The notes under the pieces were generated by a model that ran no database searches, was not told the origin of the DNA, and worked only from the letters and a program-made list of their open reading frames with translations. From Vicinamibacterales bacterium (lineage in GTDB: Bacteria; Acidobacteriota; Vicinamibacteria; Vicinamibacterales; SCN-69-37), in NCBI GenBank assembly GCA_030827135.1, contig JAURFE010000001.1, positions 152,569-216,568 on the forward strand: DNA of 64,000 bases. Reading direction: 5' to 3'. A program made the translations under genes and the position numbers. This document shows, in pieces, positions 53,911 to 61,778 of the stretch. Position 1 is the stretch's first letter. Every line of letters starts with the position of its first letter.

Positions 53911-56004
53911 CTTCTCGATCTTGACGATGACCATCGTCATGTCGTCATGGGGCTCAGCGTCGCCCACAAACGCATGCACGTCGCGTAGGACACGCTCACG
54001 GACGCCTGTCGCGTCGAGGCCGCGATGGGCATGGACCACACGGCCCAGGGACTCATCTCCGAACAGGTCGCCGTTGACGTTCATGGCCTCCGTGATGCCG
54101 TCCGTGTAGAACACAATGACATCCCCCGTCTCGAGCGGCAACGTGTGTTCGTCCAGCAGCGATTCGAACCGACCGGTGGCGCCGGGCAGACGCAGCCCGA
54201 GCACCATCCCGTTGGGGACGATGACTTCGGCGCCCTGCGTGCGGCGGCCGGACACGACGATCAGCGGCGTGTGGCCGGCCCGCGAGTGGGTCAGGGTGCG
54301 CGCGTCGAGATCGATGACGCCGTAGGTCATGGTGATGAAGCTGCGGTTGTCGAGGTGGTCCGCCAGCAGGAGATTGACCCGCGTCAGCAGTTTCTTCGGC
54401 GAGCGTTCCTCGTGGCTGAGGGCCAGCATCAGGCCCTTGAGTTCGGCCATGTAGAGCGCGGCTGACGTGCCTTTCCCGGAGACGTCCGCCACCAGCAGAC
54501 CGAGACATCGCGGCCCCAGTTCGAAGAAGTCGTAGTAGTCGCCCCCCACTTCCCTGGCAGGGACACAGAGGTCCGCAATCGACAGGCCGTCGTACGCCGG
54601 CGGGCATTTGGGCAACAGCGACATCTGGATTTCGTGGGCGATCCGCAATTCGTCGTCGAGCCGCTGCTTCTCCCGCTGCACGTGCAGGGAGTGCTCCATG
54701 CTGGCGCTCATGAGGTTGAACTGTTTGCCGAGCGCGCCGAGCTGGTCGTCGGACTCCATCCTGATGCGATGGGTGAAATCGCCCCGCTGGATGCGCTCGG
54801 TCCCTTCGAACAACTCGTGGACGGCCGCCGTGATCTGGCGGATGAGCGAGACGCCGAAAAAGAGGGCCACGCCCTGCACACTCAGCAACAGCACGGCGAG
54901 GACCGCGAGCACCGACAGCAGGTTGTCGGCGAGATCGCTCGACTGCACGGACAGGATGCGGCCGTAGACCTTCTCCAGCGGCGCATCGAGCCCGATCGAG
55001 ACACGCCCCGCGCCGCCGGTCCTCCAGTCGGTGAAGTCCACCATCAGCACCGTCCGGCGGAACAACCCCAGCCACCCGCGCAGGTCCTCGTCGTCTGCCG
55101 CCAGCGTACGGTCGGCGACGGGTGAGACCAGGGCGGGCACCGGCTGGGCCCCGCCGTCTTCCTGGACGGTGACCGCCACGCTGTTGAGGCGAATCGTTGT
55201 CTGTTCATCGAGCCGCGCGGCGATGTCGGTGTCCACGGGCAGGTCGACGATCACCACGTGGCCGGCGTCAGGCAGCGGCACCGTGGCCCGGATGAGCAAC
55301 TGTTCCGCATCGGTCTCGTCGGCCTGGACACCGGCGGGCACCATGGTCAGCAGTCCCTGAAACGGGGCGAGCACGACCCACGGCGGTGCGGCGTCGGGCG
55401 CGCGCATATGACGCCAGGCGCCGGCCGTCGCCACCGGGGACGTGGAAGGCTGCCCGGGGTCGCCCGCCACGGGAACCACCGCCAGGGAGAGGCTGCGATA
55501 CTGCGTCGCGACCATCGCATACTTCCGCGACAGGACGGCGTCCGAGAGCGGCAGGGCCGAACCGATTTCCGTGGCGGACGCGGCGGCAAGCACGCGTACG
55601 TCTTCGATGATGTCGTCCAGGCCGTCACGAAACAGGTACCCAGACACGTTGGCGTGGAGAATGAACCCCCCGGCCAGCACGAACAGGCCGATCAGCACCA
55701 CCGGAACGAATCCCAGAAAGACGTAGGACAGGATCAGTTTCCGTCGCACGCGCCAGAGGAATGCGCGGCGCTGCCGGACCACGATCAGGGCAGCCATCCA
55801 CAAGAGCGAGACGCGCGTGGCAAGGGAGACGACTTTGCGGAATGCTTCCACGGGCGCCGGCAGGGTCACGACCTGCTGCAGCAGCCACAGCACGAGGAGG
55901 GAGCCCCCGGAGAGGATCAGCAGGCGGCCTGGCAAGGTCCGAAACGGATTCAGCTGTACCGGAGCAGGCGCAGAAGCGTGGCGCGGCGAGGGGGCGGAAG
56001 CCAT
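53893..56004 (-). CDS. RsbU/SpoIIE-type PP2C phosphatase, membrane bound
   Basis: Serine/threonine phosphatase of the stress or partner-switch type. The 703 residues have an N-terminal membrane segment pair (about 30-85), a third near 95-120, an extracytoplasmic sensor region (about 125-330), another membrane segment (about 345-370), a HAMP domain (about 372-420, ITAAVHELFEGTERIQRGDF), a short coiled coil, and the PP2C domain (about 440-700) with GGDYYDFFEL, LLVADVSGKGTSAAL and HDDMTMVIVK. The ATG at 56004 gives the best N-terminus. Partner anti-sigma proteins are not in the window. Confidence 0.9.
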   Translation of the reverse strand: MASAPSPRHASAPAPVQLNPFRTLPGRLLILSGGSLLVLWLLQQVVTLPAPVEAFRKVVSLATRVSLLWMAALIVVRQRRAFLWRVRRKLILSYVFLGFVPVVLIGLFVLAGGFILHANVSGYLFRDGLDDIIEDVRVLAAASATEIGSALPLSDAVLSRKYAMVATQYRSLSLAVVPVAGDPGQPSTSPVATAGAWRHMRAPDAAPPWVVLAPFQGLLTMVPAGVQADETDAEQLLIRATVPLPDAGHVVIVDLPVDTDIAARLDEQTTIRLNSVAVTVQEDGGAQPVPALVSPVADRTLAADDEDLRGWLGLFRRTVLMVDFTDWRTGGAGRVSIGLDAPLEKVYGRILSVQSSDLADNLLSVLAVLAVLLLSVQGVALFFGVSLIRQITAAVHELFEGTERIQRGDFTHRIRMESDDQLGALGKQFNLMSASMEHSLHVQREKQRLDDELRIAHEIQMSLLPKCPPAYDGLSIADLCVPAREVGGDYYDFFELGPRCLGLLVADVSGKGTSAALYMAELKGLMLALSHEERSPKKLLTRVNLLLADHLDNRSFITMTYGVIDLDARTLTHSRAGHTPLIVVSGRRTQGAEVIVPNGMVLGLRLPGATGRFESLLDEHTLPLETGDVIVFYTDGITEAMNVNGDLFGDESLGRVVHAHRGLDATGVRERVLRDVHAFVGDAEPHDDMTMVIVKIEKLGEVG

Positions 56005-56010
56005 CCGAAA

Positions 56011-56039
56011 TTGAAACTTCGATGATAACAGACTATCGT
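56011..56039 (+). promoter_or_regulatory. Promoter of the cystathionine enzyme gene (TTGAAA-17-TATCGT)
   Basis: TTGAAA at 56011 and TATCGT at 56034 are 17 bp apart, a good sigma70 layout. The -10 ends 8 nt before the ATG at 56048, so the mRNA would be nearly leaderless. Confidence 0.6.
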
Positions 56040-56047
56040 GCTTGGCT

Positions 56048-57202
56048 ATGACGCTCCCGCCGAACGCCCGGTTCGAAACCATCTGTCTGCATGCTGGTCA
56101 ACGCCCTGATCCCACGACGGGCGCCATCATCACGCCGATTTACCAGACATCAACCTATGTGCAGGACGCCCTCGGGCAGCACAAGGGATACGAATACGCC
56201 CGGACACAGAACCCGACGCGCGCGGCCCTTGAGGCAAATCTGGCGGCCATCGAAGGCGGGAAGGCGGCATTTGCGTTTGCGTCCGGCATGTCCGCCATCC
56301 ACGCGATCGTGACTCGCCTCTCGGCCGGCGATCACGCGATCGTGACCGACAACACATACGGCGGCACGTTCCGGCTGTTCGACAAGGTGATGACGCGTTT
56401 GGGACTCTCCTTCAGCTTTGTGGACACGTCGGACCCGGCGGAAATTGACAAGGCGTTCACGCCGGCGACGAAGATGGTCTTCATTGAAACGCCGACCAAT
56501 CCCGTCTTGCGGCTGACCGACATCGCGGCGTCTGCGGACATCGCCCACAGGCACGGCGCCTTCCTCGTCGTGGACAACACGTTTGCGAGCCCCTGCCTCC
56601 AGCGCCCGATTGCGATGGGGGCGGACATGGTCGTGCACAGCACGACGAAATATCTCAACGGACACTCCGACTCCATCGGCGGCGTCGTCATCGCCGTCCA
56701 TGACGAGCACATCGAATGGCTGAAGTTCATTCAGAACTCCGCCGGCGCGATTCTGAGTCCGATGGATTCGTCGCTGATTCTGCGCGGCACCAAGACCCTG
56801 TCCCTCCGCATGGCGCAGCACACGGCGAACGGGCTCGCCCTCGCAGAGTTCCTGTCGGAGCAGCCGAAGGTGACGAAGGTCATCTACCCCGGCCTGCCCA
56901 GTCATCCGCAGTACGACCTGGCGCGACGCCAGATGCCGAATGGCTGCGGCGGCATGTTGTCGTTCGAGATGGGGTCGCTTGAAGACGCGCGCGTCGTGCT
57001 CAACAAGTTCCGCCTCATGGCGCTGGCCGAAAGCCTCGGCGGCGTCGAAACGCTCGTCTGCCATCCGGCCTCAATGACCCACGCCTCGGTCCCGCCCGAA
57101 CGACGCGCGAAGATCGGGCTGAGCGACAGCCTGATCCGGATCTCTGCCGGGGTCGAACACATCGAGGACCTCAAAGACGATCTGCGGCAGGCCCTGTCGT
57201 GA
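56048..57202 (+). CDS. Cys/Met metabolism PLP enzyme (cystathionine gamma-synthase or lyase type)
   Basis: 384-residue PLP enzyme: YEYARTQNPTR near residue 50, FIETPTNP (about residue 145), and the PLP Lys201 in HSTTKYLNGHSD. It acts at the Cys-Met junction; synthase, beta/gamma-lyase or homocysteine-forming activity cannot be separated by sequence alone. The ATG at 56048 is preferred over TTG at 56042. The stop overlaps the next gene's GTG (GTGA). Confidence 0.92.
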   Translation: MTLPPNARFETICLHAGQRPDPTTGAIITPIYQTSTYVQDALGQHKGYEYARTQNPTRAALEANLAAIEGGKAAFAFASGMSAIHAIVTRLSAGDHAIVTDNTYGGTFRLFDKVMTRLGLSFSFVDTSDPAEIDKAFTPATKMVFIETPTNPVLRLTDIAASADIAHRHGAFLVVDNTFASPCLQRPIAMGADMVVHSTTKYLNGHSDSIGGVVIAVHDEHIEWLKFIQNSAGAILSPMDSSLILRGTKTLSLRMAQHTANGLALAEFLSEQPKVTKVIYPGLPSHPQYDLARRQMPNGCGGMLSFEMGSLEDARVVLNKFRLMALAESLGGVETLVCHPASMTHASVPPERRAKIGLSDSLIRISAGVEHIEDLKDDLRQALS

Positions 57203-57801
57203 TCGCGAAAATCCGCAGTTGGATCCGCGGCCTCTACGACTGGACGATGAAGTGGGCGGACTCCCCTCAGAGCCTGTTGGCCCTGTTTCTCATCGCGATC
57301 GCGGAGTCGTCGGTGTTCCCGATTCCGCCGGACGTGCTGCTGATCGCCATCGTCGCGGCAAACACACACCGCTGGCTGAGCGCCGCACTGCTGTGCAGTG
57401 CCGGATCGGTGATTGGCGCGGCGATCGGCTATCTGATTGGAGCGGTGGCGTTTGACGCCCTCGGCCAGCCCATCATCGATTTCTATCAGGCGCAGGACGC
57501 CTGGAATACCGTGGTCGCCACCTACAACAGTGATGTCGGGATTTGGTTCCTGCTGGCCGCGGCGTTCACACCGATTCCGTTCAAGGTCGCCACGATCGCG
57601 GCCGGCGCCACCGGCATGGCGTTCTGGCCCTTCCTGGTGGTCAGCCTGTTTGGGCGATCGGCCCGGTTTTTCCTGGTGGCCGCCATGCTGCGGATCTTTG
57701 GCGCCCCGGTGCGCGCCCTGATCGAGAAACACTTCGACGCCTTCGCGCTCGCGTTTCTCGTCCTGCTCATCGCGGGCTTCATGGCCATTCGGTTGTTGTA
57801 G
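57199..57801 (+). CDS. YqaA/DedA-type membrane protein
   Basis: 200 residues with the SNARE-associated/VTT domain layout: membrane segments near 28-52, 60-85, 112-135, 140-165 and 180-200, and re-entrant motif FPIPPDVLL plus FTPIPFKV. Related proteins move lipid carriers or affect membrane potential. GTG start overlapping the PLP gene stop; its last 23 bp overlap the end of cutA on the other strand. Confidence 0.85.
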   Translation: MIAKIRSWIRGLYDWTMKWADSPQSLLALFLIAIAESSVFPIPPDVLLIAIVAANTHRWLSAALLCSAGSVIGAAIGYLIGAVAFDALGQPIIDFYQAQDAWNTVVATYNSDVGIWFLLAAAFTPIPFKVATIAAGATGMAFWPFLVVSLFGRSARFFLVAAMLRIFGAPVRALIEKHFDAFALAFLVLLIAGFMAIRLL

Positions 57802-58105
57802 CGCGAACCCAGGCCAGGTACTCGGCACTGCCCGCGGTGACCGGAAGGACCAGAAACTCCGGCACCTCGTACGGGTGAGCCCCCTTCACCGCAGCTTCCA
57901 ACGCGGCGACCCTGGCGAGGGTCGTCTTGATCGTCACCGGGCGTTCAGTCGCCGACTCCACCGCCCCCTGCCAGCGGTACGTCGACCGCGCGGACGGACC
58001 GAGCGTGACACACGCGGCGACGCCCTCCTCGACCAGTGTGCGAGCCAACGCGTCGCCGTCAAGATCCTCAGGTATGGTTGTCAGAACGATCACGACATCA
58101 GTCAT
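57779..58105 (-). CDS. cutA: CutA divalent-cation tolerance protein
   Basis: 108-residue trimeric ferredoxin-like protein. CVTLGPSARSTYRWQGAVE and HPYEVPEFLVLPV are the family hallmarks. Linked to copper tolerance in some bacteria, with debated function. Tail-to-tail overlap of 23 bp with the YqaA-type gene. The ATG has no clear ribosome site. Confidence 0.92.
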   Translation of the reverse strand: MTDVVIVLTTIPEDLDGDALARTLVEEGVAACVTLGPSARSTYRWQGAVESATERPVTIKTTLARVAALEAAVKGAHPYEVPEFLVLPVTAGSAEYLAWVRATTTEWP

Positions 58106-58121
58106 ATGTCCTATTTTGTGC

Positions 58122-58150
58122 TTGTACTTCGGCCGAAATGTTGGTACAAC
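58122..58150 (+). promoter_or_regulatory. Promoter of the FtsB-like gene (TTGTAC-17-TACAAC)
   Basis: TTGTAC at 58122-58127 and TACAAC at 58145-58150 are 17 bp apart. The spacer has a TTCGGCCGAA palindrome. The start codon is 14 nt downstream. Confidence 0.65.
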
Positions 58151-58164
58151 ACTCCAGCGCGTTT

Positions 58165-58560
58165 ATGCGGACACCCAGCCCGTCGACCGACACGCCTACT
58201 GAGACCCCGCAGGCCGCTCCGGCGCGCCCGCGTGACCGGCGGCGTCCGCGGTCGGGCCCTGAGATTCGCGAGCGGCGCCGGCGCATGCTCCGGTATGCCC
58301 TCTGGATCGTCTCCGGAGTGCTGATGGTGAATGCGCTGGTCGGCGAAAAAGGCTACCTGGCCAGACTGCAGGCACGGCAGGAGCAGTCGAAGGCGGAAGA
58401 CAACCTCCACCGCCTCCGCGCCGACAACGCCCGCCTGCGGGTCGAAGCCGAGCGGCTGCGTCGCGACCCGGCCATGCTCGAATCAGTCGCCCGCGAAGAG
58501 CTCGGCCTGATCCGGCCTGGCGAGACACTCATCACGCTCCGCGACCGCCCGAAGCAATAA
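58165..58560 (+). CDS. FtsB/DivIC-like septum formation initiator
   Basis: 131 residues: a Pro/Arg-rich cytoplasmic N-terminus (1-45), one membrane segment (about 50-65, LWIVSGVLMVNALVG), a coiled coil (about 72-110), and the C-terminal motif REELGLIRPGE typical of DivIC/FtsB. It would join the divisome FtsQ-FtsL-FtsB complex. The ATG at 58165 is supported by the promoter just upstream; earlier starts lie inside the promoter. Confidence 0.83.
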   Translation: MRTPSPSTDTPTETPQAAPARPRDRRRPRSGPEIRERRRRMLRYALWIVSGVLMVNALVGEKGYLARLQARQEQSKAEDNLHRLRADNARLRVEAERLRRDPAMLESVAREELGLIRPGETLITLRDRPKQ

Positions 58561-58579
58561 CAGCAGCGACGAAGCCGCC

Positions 58580-58897
58580 TCAGCCCTTGCGCTGGCCGGC
58601 GACAAGGAGACCAAGCCCCACGACGATCGCCGCCCCGCTGGCGAGCGGCGAGATCGGGATGGTCTTGGTTTCATCGCTCGTGTTGCCGAGGACCCGCGCC
58701 TCGACGACACGATCAACAGTGACGGCAGATTCGCTGGTGGGGAAACGGCTGCTGGTCTGTCCACGGACGACCAGTGCCGCTCCGCGGGGCGCCACAAGGG
58801 CGTCGGGTACGAGCCAGAAGTCGTGGGCGCGCACCGAGAGTGTGGCGCCGACGAAGAGAGTGGCGGCCAGGCCCAGGCGGACGGTCGCAAGTGGCAT
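58580..58897 (-). CDS. Truncated DUF4198-like exported protein with C-terminal anchor
   Basis: 105 residues. Signal peptide (1-24) followed by HDFWLVPDALVAPRG and VRGQTSSRFPTSESAVTVDRV, the opening of DUF4198 proteins, which usually exceed 200 residues. Here the domain stops near residue 72 and is replaced by a membrane segment (about 85-100). Either a minimal variant or a deletion product. It lies 6 bp after a DUF1775 gene, which suggests a shared metal-related role. Confidence 0.7.
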   Translation of the reverse strand: MPLATVRLGLAATLFVGATLSVRAHDFWLVPDALVAPRGAALVVRGQTSSRFPTSESAVTVDRVVEARVLGNTSDETKTIPISPLASGAAIVVGLGLLVAGQRKG

Positions 58898-58903
58898 CGG
58901 CGC

Positions 58904-59329
58904 CTACTCCCAGGTTGCGGCCACCAGCTTCGTGCTGGGGGTCCATTCGCTCGTGCTGCCGTCGGCGAACCGTTGGGTGACCTTCCAGATGAGGGCGGTC
59001 CCGTCCTTCGGGTTCCTGGCGTTGAACGCGAACTCGCCGAAGTGCGCGGGTGGAATCTGCACCTTCCATGAAATGCCGACAATGCGTGTACCGTCGCGCC
59101 GCAGTTCGCTCGTCCAACCACCGGAGGCCTGGACGTAGGACACCGTGACCCCGTCGGGGACGGCGAGGTCCACCCCGACGGTCGCCACGTCACCTTCAGT
59201 CGGAACGCGGAGGGTATACCGCTCGGAGGCGCCCAGTTTTGATTCCGCTGGTCCGATCGAGGCATGACCGCTCAGGACGGCAATCGCTGCGGTAATAAAG
59301 ACGGCGGCAACTACTGGTCGATGGCCCAT
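58904..59329 (-). CDS. YcnI-like DUF1775 exported protein
   Basis: 141 residues: a signal peptide (about 1-22), after which the mature N-terminus begins with His (HASIGPAESKLG), as in YcnI-type proteins where that His helps bind copper. GTRIVGISWKVQIPPAHFGEFAF and LIWKVTQRFADGS are typical of the domain. The C-terminal anchor found in many members is missing here; the neighbour supplies one. GGAG lies about 7 nt before the ATG. Confidence 0.82.
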   Translation of the reverse strand: MGHRPVVAAVFITAAIAVLSGHASIGPAESKLGASERYTLRVPTEGDVATVGVDLAVPDGVTVSYVQASGGWTSELRRDGTRIVGISWKVQIPPAHFGEFAFNARNPKDGTALIWKVTQRFADGSTSEWTPSTKLVAATWE

Positions 59330-59460
59330 GGTGGGTGCTCCAGAAAGTGACGGTTCGTGTCTGTACGGGTGTCGTATGGTGCCACGGATTGCCGGTCAGG
59401 CGCAGGGAAACTCCCGGTCCGGGCGACCGCCAGCCGTCCGCAACCCGGACGCAGCCAAAC

Positions 59461-59494
59461 GAAAAACGGGTTACAGCAAAAGGCCGTAACCCGT
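59461..59494 (-). terminator. Intrinsic terminator of the initiator tRNA
   Basis: On the minus strand ACGGGTTAC pairs with GTAACCCGT around an 11-base loop and is followed by TTTTT. It begins 9 nt past the tRNA CCA end. Confidence 0.9.
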
Positions 59495-59502
59495 TGAGAA
59501 AT

Positions 59503-59580
<78 letters not shown>

Positions 59581-59593
59581 ACAAGGAAACCGT

Positions 59594-59599
59594 ATTCTA
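59594..59599 (-). promoter_or_regulatory. -10 box (TAGAAT) of tRNA-fMet
   Basis: TAGAAT lies 13 nt before the tRNA 5' end on the minus strand. The same hexamer occurs 6-7 nt before start codons at 20456 and 36267. Confidence 0.6.
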
Positions 59600-59647
59600 G
59601 TCCGGATCGCTTACCTATCGCAACGTAGGCACCACCAACTCTGGTCC

Positions 59648-59697
59648 AGGAACCCAGAACGGCACCCTGAACCCTGAACCGATGAATCATGAACCTA
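59648..59697. repeat. GAACCCT word array ending in the dcd stop
   Basis: GAACCC, CACCCTGAACC, CTGAACC and ATGAACC words fill the gap; the dcd TAG is formed at the last word. Confidence 0.7.
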
Positions 59698-60249
59698 GAT
59701 CTTCGGCAGCGTCACGCCGACCTGCTTCTGATACTTGCCCTTCTTGTCGGCGTAGGACCGTTCACACGGTTCGTCACTCTGGAAGAACAGCACCTGGGCC
59801 AGGCCCTCGTTGGCGTAAATCTTGGCCGGCAGGGGCGTGGTGTTTGAGATTTCGAGCGTGACGTAGCCTTCCCACTCGGGCTCAAAGGGCGTGACGTTCA
59901 CGATGATCCCGCACCGCGCGTAAGTGGACTTGCCGAGACAAATCGTCAGGATGTCGCGAGGGATGCGGAAGTACTCGATCGTCCGCGCGAGCGCGAACGA
60001 GTTGGGCGGCACGATGCAGACGTCCGACTTGATGTCCACGAACGACCTGGGATCGAAGTTTTTGGGGTCGATCACCGTGGTGTTGATGTTCGTGAACACC
60101 TTGAATTCGTCGGCGACGCGAATGTCGTACCCATAGGACGACAACCCGTACGACACCACCCCGTCGCGGATTTGCCCATCCACGAAAGGCTCGATCATCC
60201 CGTGGTCACGGGACATCTGACGAATCCAGCGATCCGACTTGATCGCCAC
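59695..60249 (-). CDS. dcd: dCTP deaminase
   Basis: Deaminates dCTP to dUTP for thymidylate synthesis. 184 residues with [19 protein letters not shown] and the downstream catalytic Glu in [22 protein letters not shown] near residue 40 and EGLAQVLFF near residue 150. The GTG at 60249 follows the ndk stop after one base and gives the usual length. An upstream extension is unlikely. Confidence 0.93.
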   Translation of the reverse strand: MAIKSDRWIRQMSRDHGMIEPFVDGQIRDGVVSYGLSSYGYDIRVADEFKVFTNINTTVIDPKNFDPRSFVDIKSDVCIVPPNSFALARTIEYFRIPRDILTICLGKSTYARCGIIVNVTPFEPEWEGYVTLEISNTTPLPAKIYANEGLAQVLFFQSDEPCERSYADKKGKYQKQVGVTLPKI

Positions 60250-60250
60250 C

Positions 60251-60667
60251 TTAGAGTTCCATGCCCCTGAAGAAATACCCCAGTTCAAACGCCGCCGTCT
60301 CGGGTGCATCGGACCCGTGCGTGGCGTTGTTGCCGATCGAGGTGCCGAAGTCGCGACGCAGCGTGCCTTCCGCCGCCTTGGCCGGATCGGTCGCGCCCAT
60401 CGTGTCGCGCCACTTGAGAATCGCGCCCGGCGCTTCCAGGCACAGGAGCACGCACGGGCCGGACGACATGAACTCGGTCAGTTCGCCGAAGAACGGGCGC
60501 GCCGCGTGCACCGCGTAGAAGCCTTCGGCTTCACGCCTGGAGAGGTGCTGCAGGCGCATGGCCCGCACCGTGAATCCTGCGCCTTCGATGCGGGCGAGAA
60601 TCTGGCCGGCCTTCCCGGCCTTCACGGCGTCGGGCTTGATGATCGCGAACGTTCTTTCTGTAGTCAT
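60251..60667 (-). CDS. ndk: Nucleoside-diphosphate kinase
   Basis: 138-residue phosphotransferase that equalises NTP pools. N-terminal [10 protein letters not shown], the catalytic His in [14 protein letters not shown], and GTLRRDFG are all present. Followed after 1 bp by dcd, grouping nucleotide metabolism; the CTGGACY word array separates it from the oxidoreductase genes. Confidence 0.96.
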   Translation of the reverse strand: MTTERTFAIIKPDAVKAGKAGQILARIEGAGFTVRAMRLQHLSRREAEGFYAVHAARPFFGELTEFMSSGPCVLLCLEAPGAILKWRDTMGATDPAKAAEGTLRRDFGTSIGNNATHGSDAPETAAFELGYFFRGMEL

Positions 60668-60685
60668 AAGTTCAGTGTCTCTATC

Positions 60686-60751
60686 GGTCCAGGGGTCCAG
60701 TGGTCCAAGGGTCCGAACTCGGGACTCCTGGACTCCTGGACTTCTGGACTA
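60686..60751. repeat. Inverted CTGGACY word array
   Basis: The left half (60686-60714) has GGTCCAG words and the right half (60722-60751) has CTGGACT words, opposite in direction, making an imperfect hairpin of about 28 bp. The TAG of the oxidoreductase beta gene is in the last word. Confidence 0.85.
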
Positions 60752-61774
60752 CATCAAACTGTTCATCAGGTCATTGAGCACGGCCTTCGACGGGCGCGTG
60801 CGTTCGGTCGGGAGAAATGCCAGCGGTTCCGGCACCATGTTCAGCGAACCGACGAAGTCTTCCTTGTCGGGCTCCAGATAGAGGATGCCCGTCGGGAATT
60901 CGCCCCGGCGCGTGGTCTCGTGAATCAGCCGCATCGCGGCGAGTTTGTCGCTCGGGTCGTAGTCCTCGGCAATCTTCTTGAGGAACAGGTGGGACCCGTC
61001 GTGCATCTTCACCTGGGTCGTCGACCCCGGATCGTAGTCGACGTTGATGTCCTCGAAGAACGGCACGAACGTCACTTCGCCCAGCGCTTCGTCATGGTCC
61101 TTCACGTAGGCATAACTCTTCGTCGATCCCTCGTGATCGTTGAACGTGACGCACGGGGAGATGACGTCGATCATGCAGGTGCCGCGGTGCGACAGGGCCG
61201 CCTTGAGAATGCTCAGCAGCTGCTTCTTGTCGCCCGAGAATGACCGCGCGACAAACGACGCGCCAAGCTCGATGGCCAGTGCGCAGGTGTCGATGGGCGG
61301 CAGGTCGTTGACCACGCCGTTCTTCGCCTTCGATCCGAGATCGGCCGTCGGCGAGAACTGCCCCTTCGTCAGGCCGTAGCAGCCGTTGTCTTCAATGATG
61401 TAAATCAGCGGCAGATTCCGGCGCATCGTATGCACGAACTGGCCGATGCCAATCGCGCCCGTGTCGCCGTCACCACTGACGCCGATTGCCATCATCGTGC
61501 CGTTGGCCAGCATCGCGCCGGTCGCCACCGACGGCATGCGGCCGTGGACCGAGTTGAACCCGTGTGACTGATTCAGGAAGTAGGCCGGACTCTTGCTCGA
61601 GCAGCCGATGCCCGAAAGCTTTACGACCTTCTTCGCATCCACGCCCATTTCGTAGCAGGCGTCGATGATGCGCTCCGTGATGGCATTGTGGCCGCAGCCG
61701 GCACACAACGTGGTCTTGCTGCCGCGATACGACGCGAGTTCGAGGCCCAGGCGATTGGTTTTGACGGTGGACAT
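60749..61774 (-). CDS. 2-oxoacid:ferredoxin oxidoreductase, beta subunit
   Basis: TPP-binding subunit of 341 residues. LCAGCGHNAITE and GIGCSSKSPAYF supply Cys positions, GDGDTGAIGIGQF is the TPP/Mg site, and CYGLTKGQFSPT follows. With the alpha subunit it converts a 2-oxoacid, probably 2-oxoglutarate, to acyl-CoA with ferredoxin reduction. 4 bp separate the two genes. Substrate judged from the sucD neighbour, so 2-oxoglutarate is likely but not proven. Confidence 0.93.
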   Translation of the reverse strand: MSTVKTNRLGLELASYRGSKTTLCAGCGHNAITERIIDACYEMGVDAKKVVKLSGIGCSSKSPAYFLNQSHGFNSVHGRMPSVATGAMLANGTMMAIGVSGDGDTGAIGIGQFVHTMRRNLPLIYIIEDNGCYGLTKGQFSPTADLGSKAKNGVVNDLPPIDTCALAIELGASFVARSFSGDKKQLLSILKAALSHRGTCMIDVISPCVTFNDHEGSTKSYAYVKDHDEALGEVTFVPFFEDINVDYDPGSTTQVKMHDGSHLFLKKIAEDYDPSDKLAAMRLIHETTRRGEFPTGILYLEPDKEDFVGSLNMVPEPLAFLPTERTRPSKAVLNDLMNSLM

Positions 61775-61778
61775 TGAT

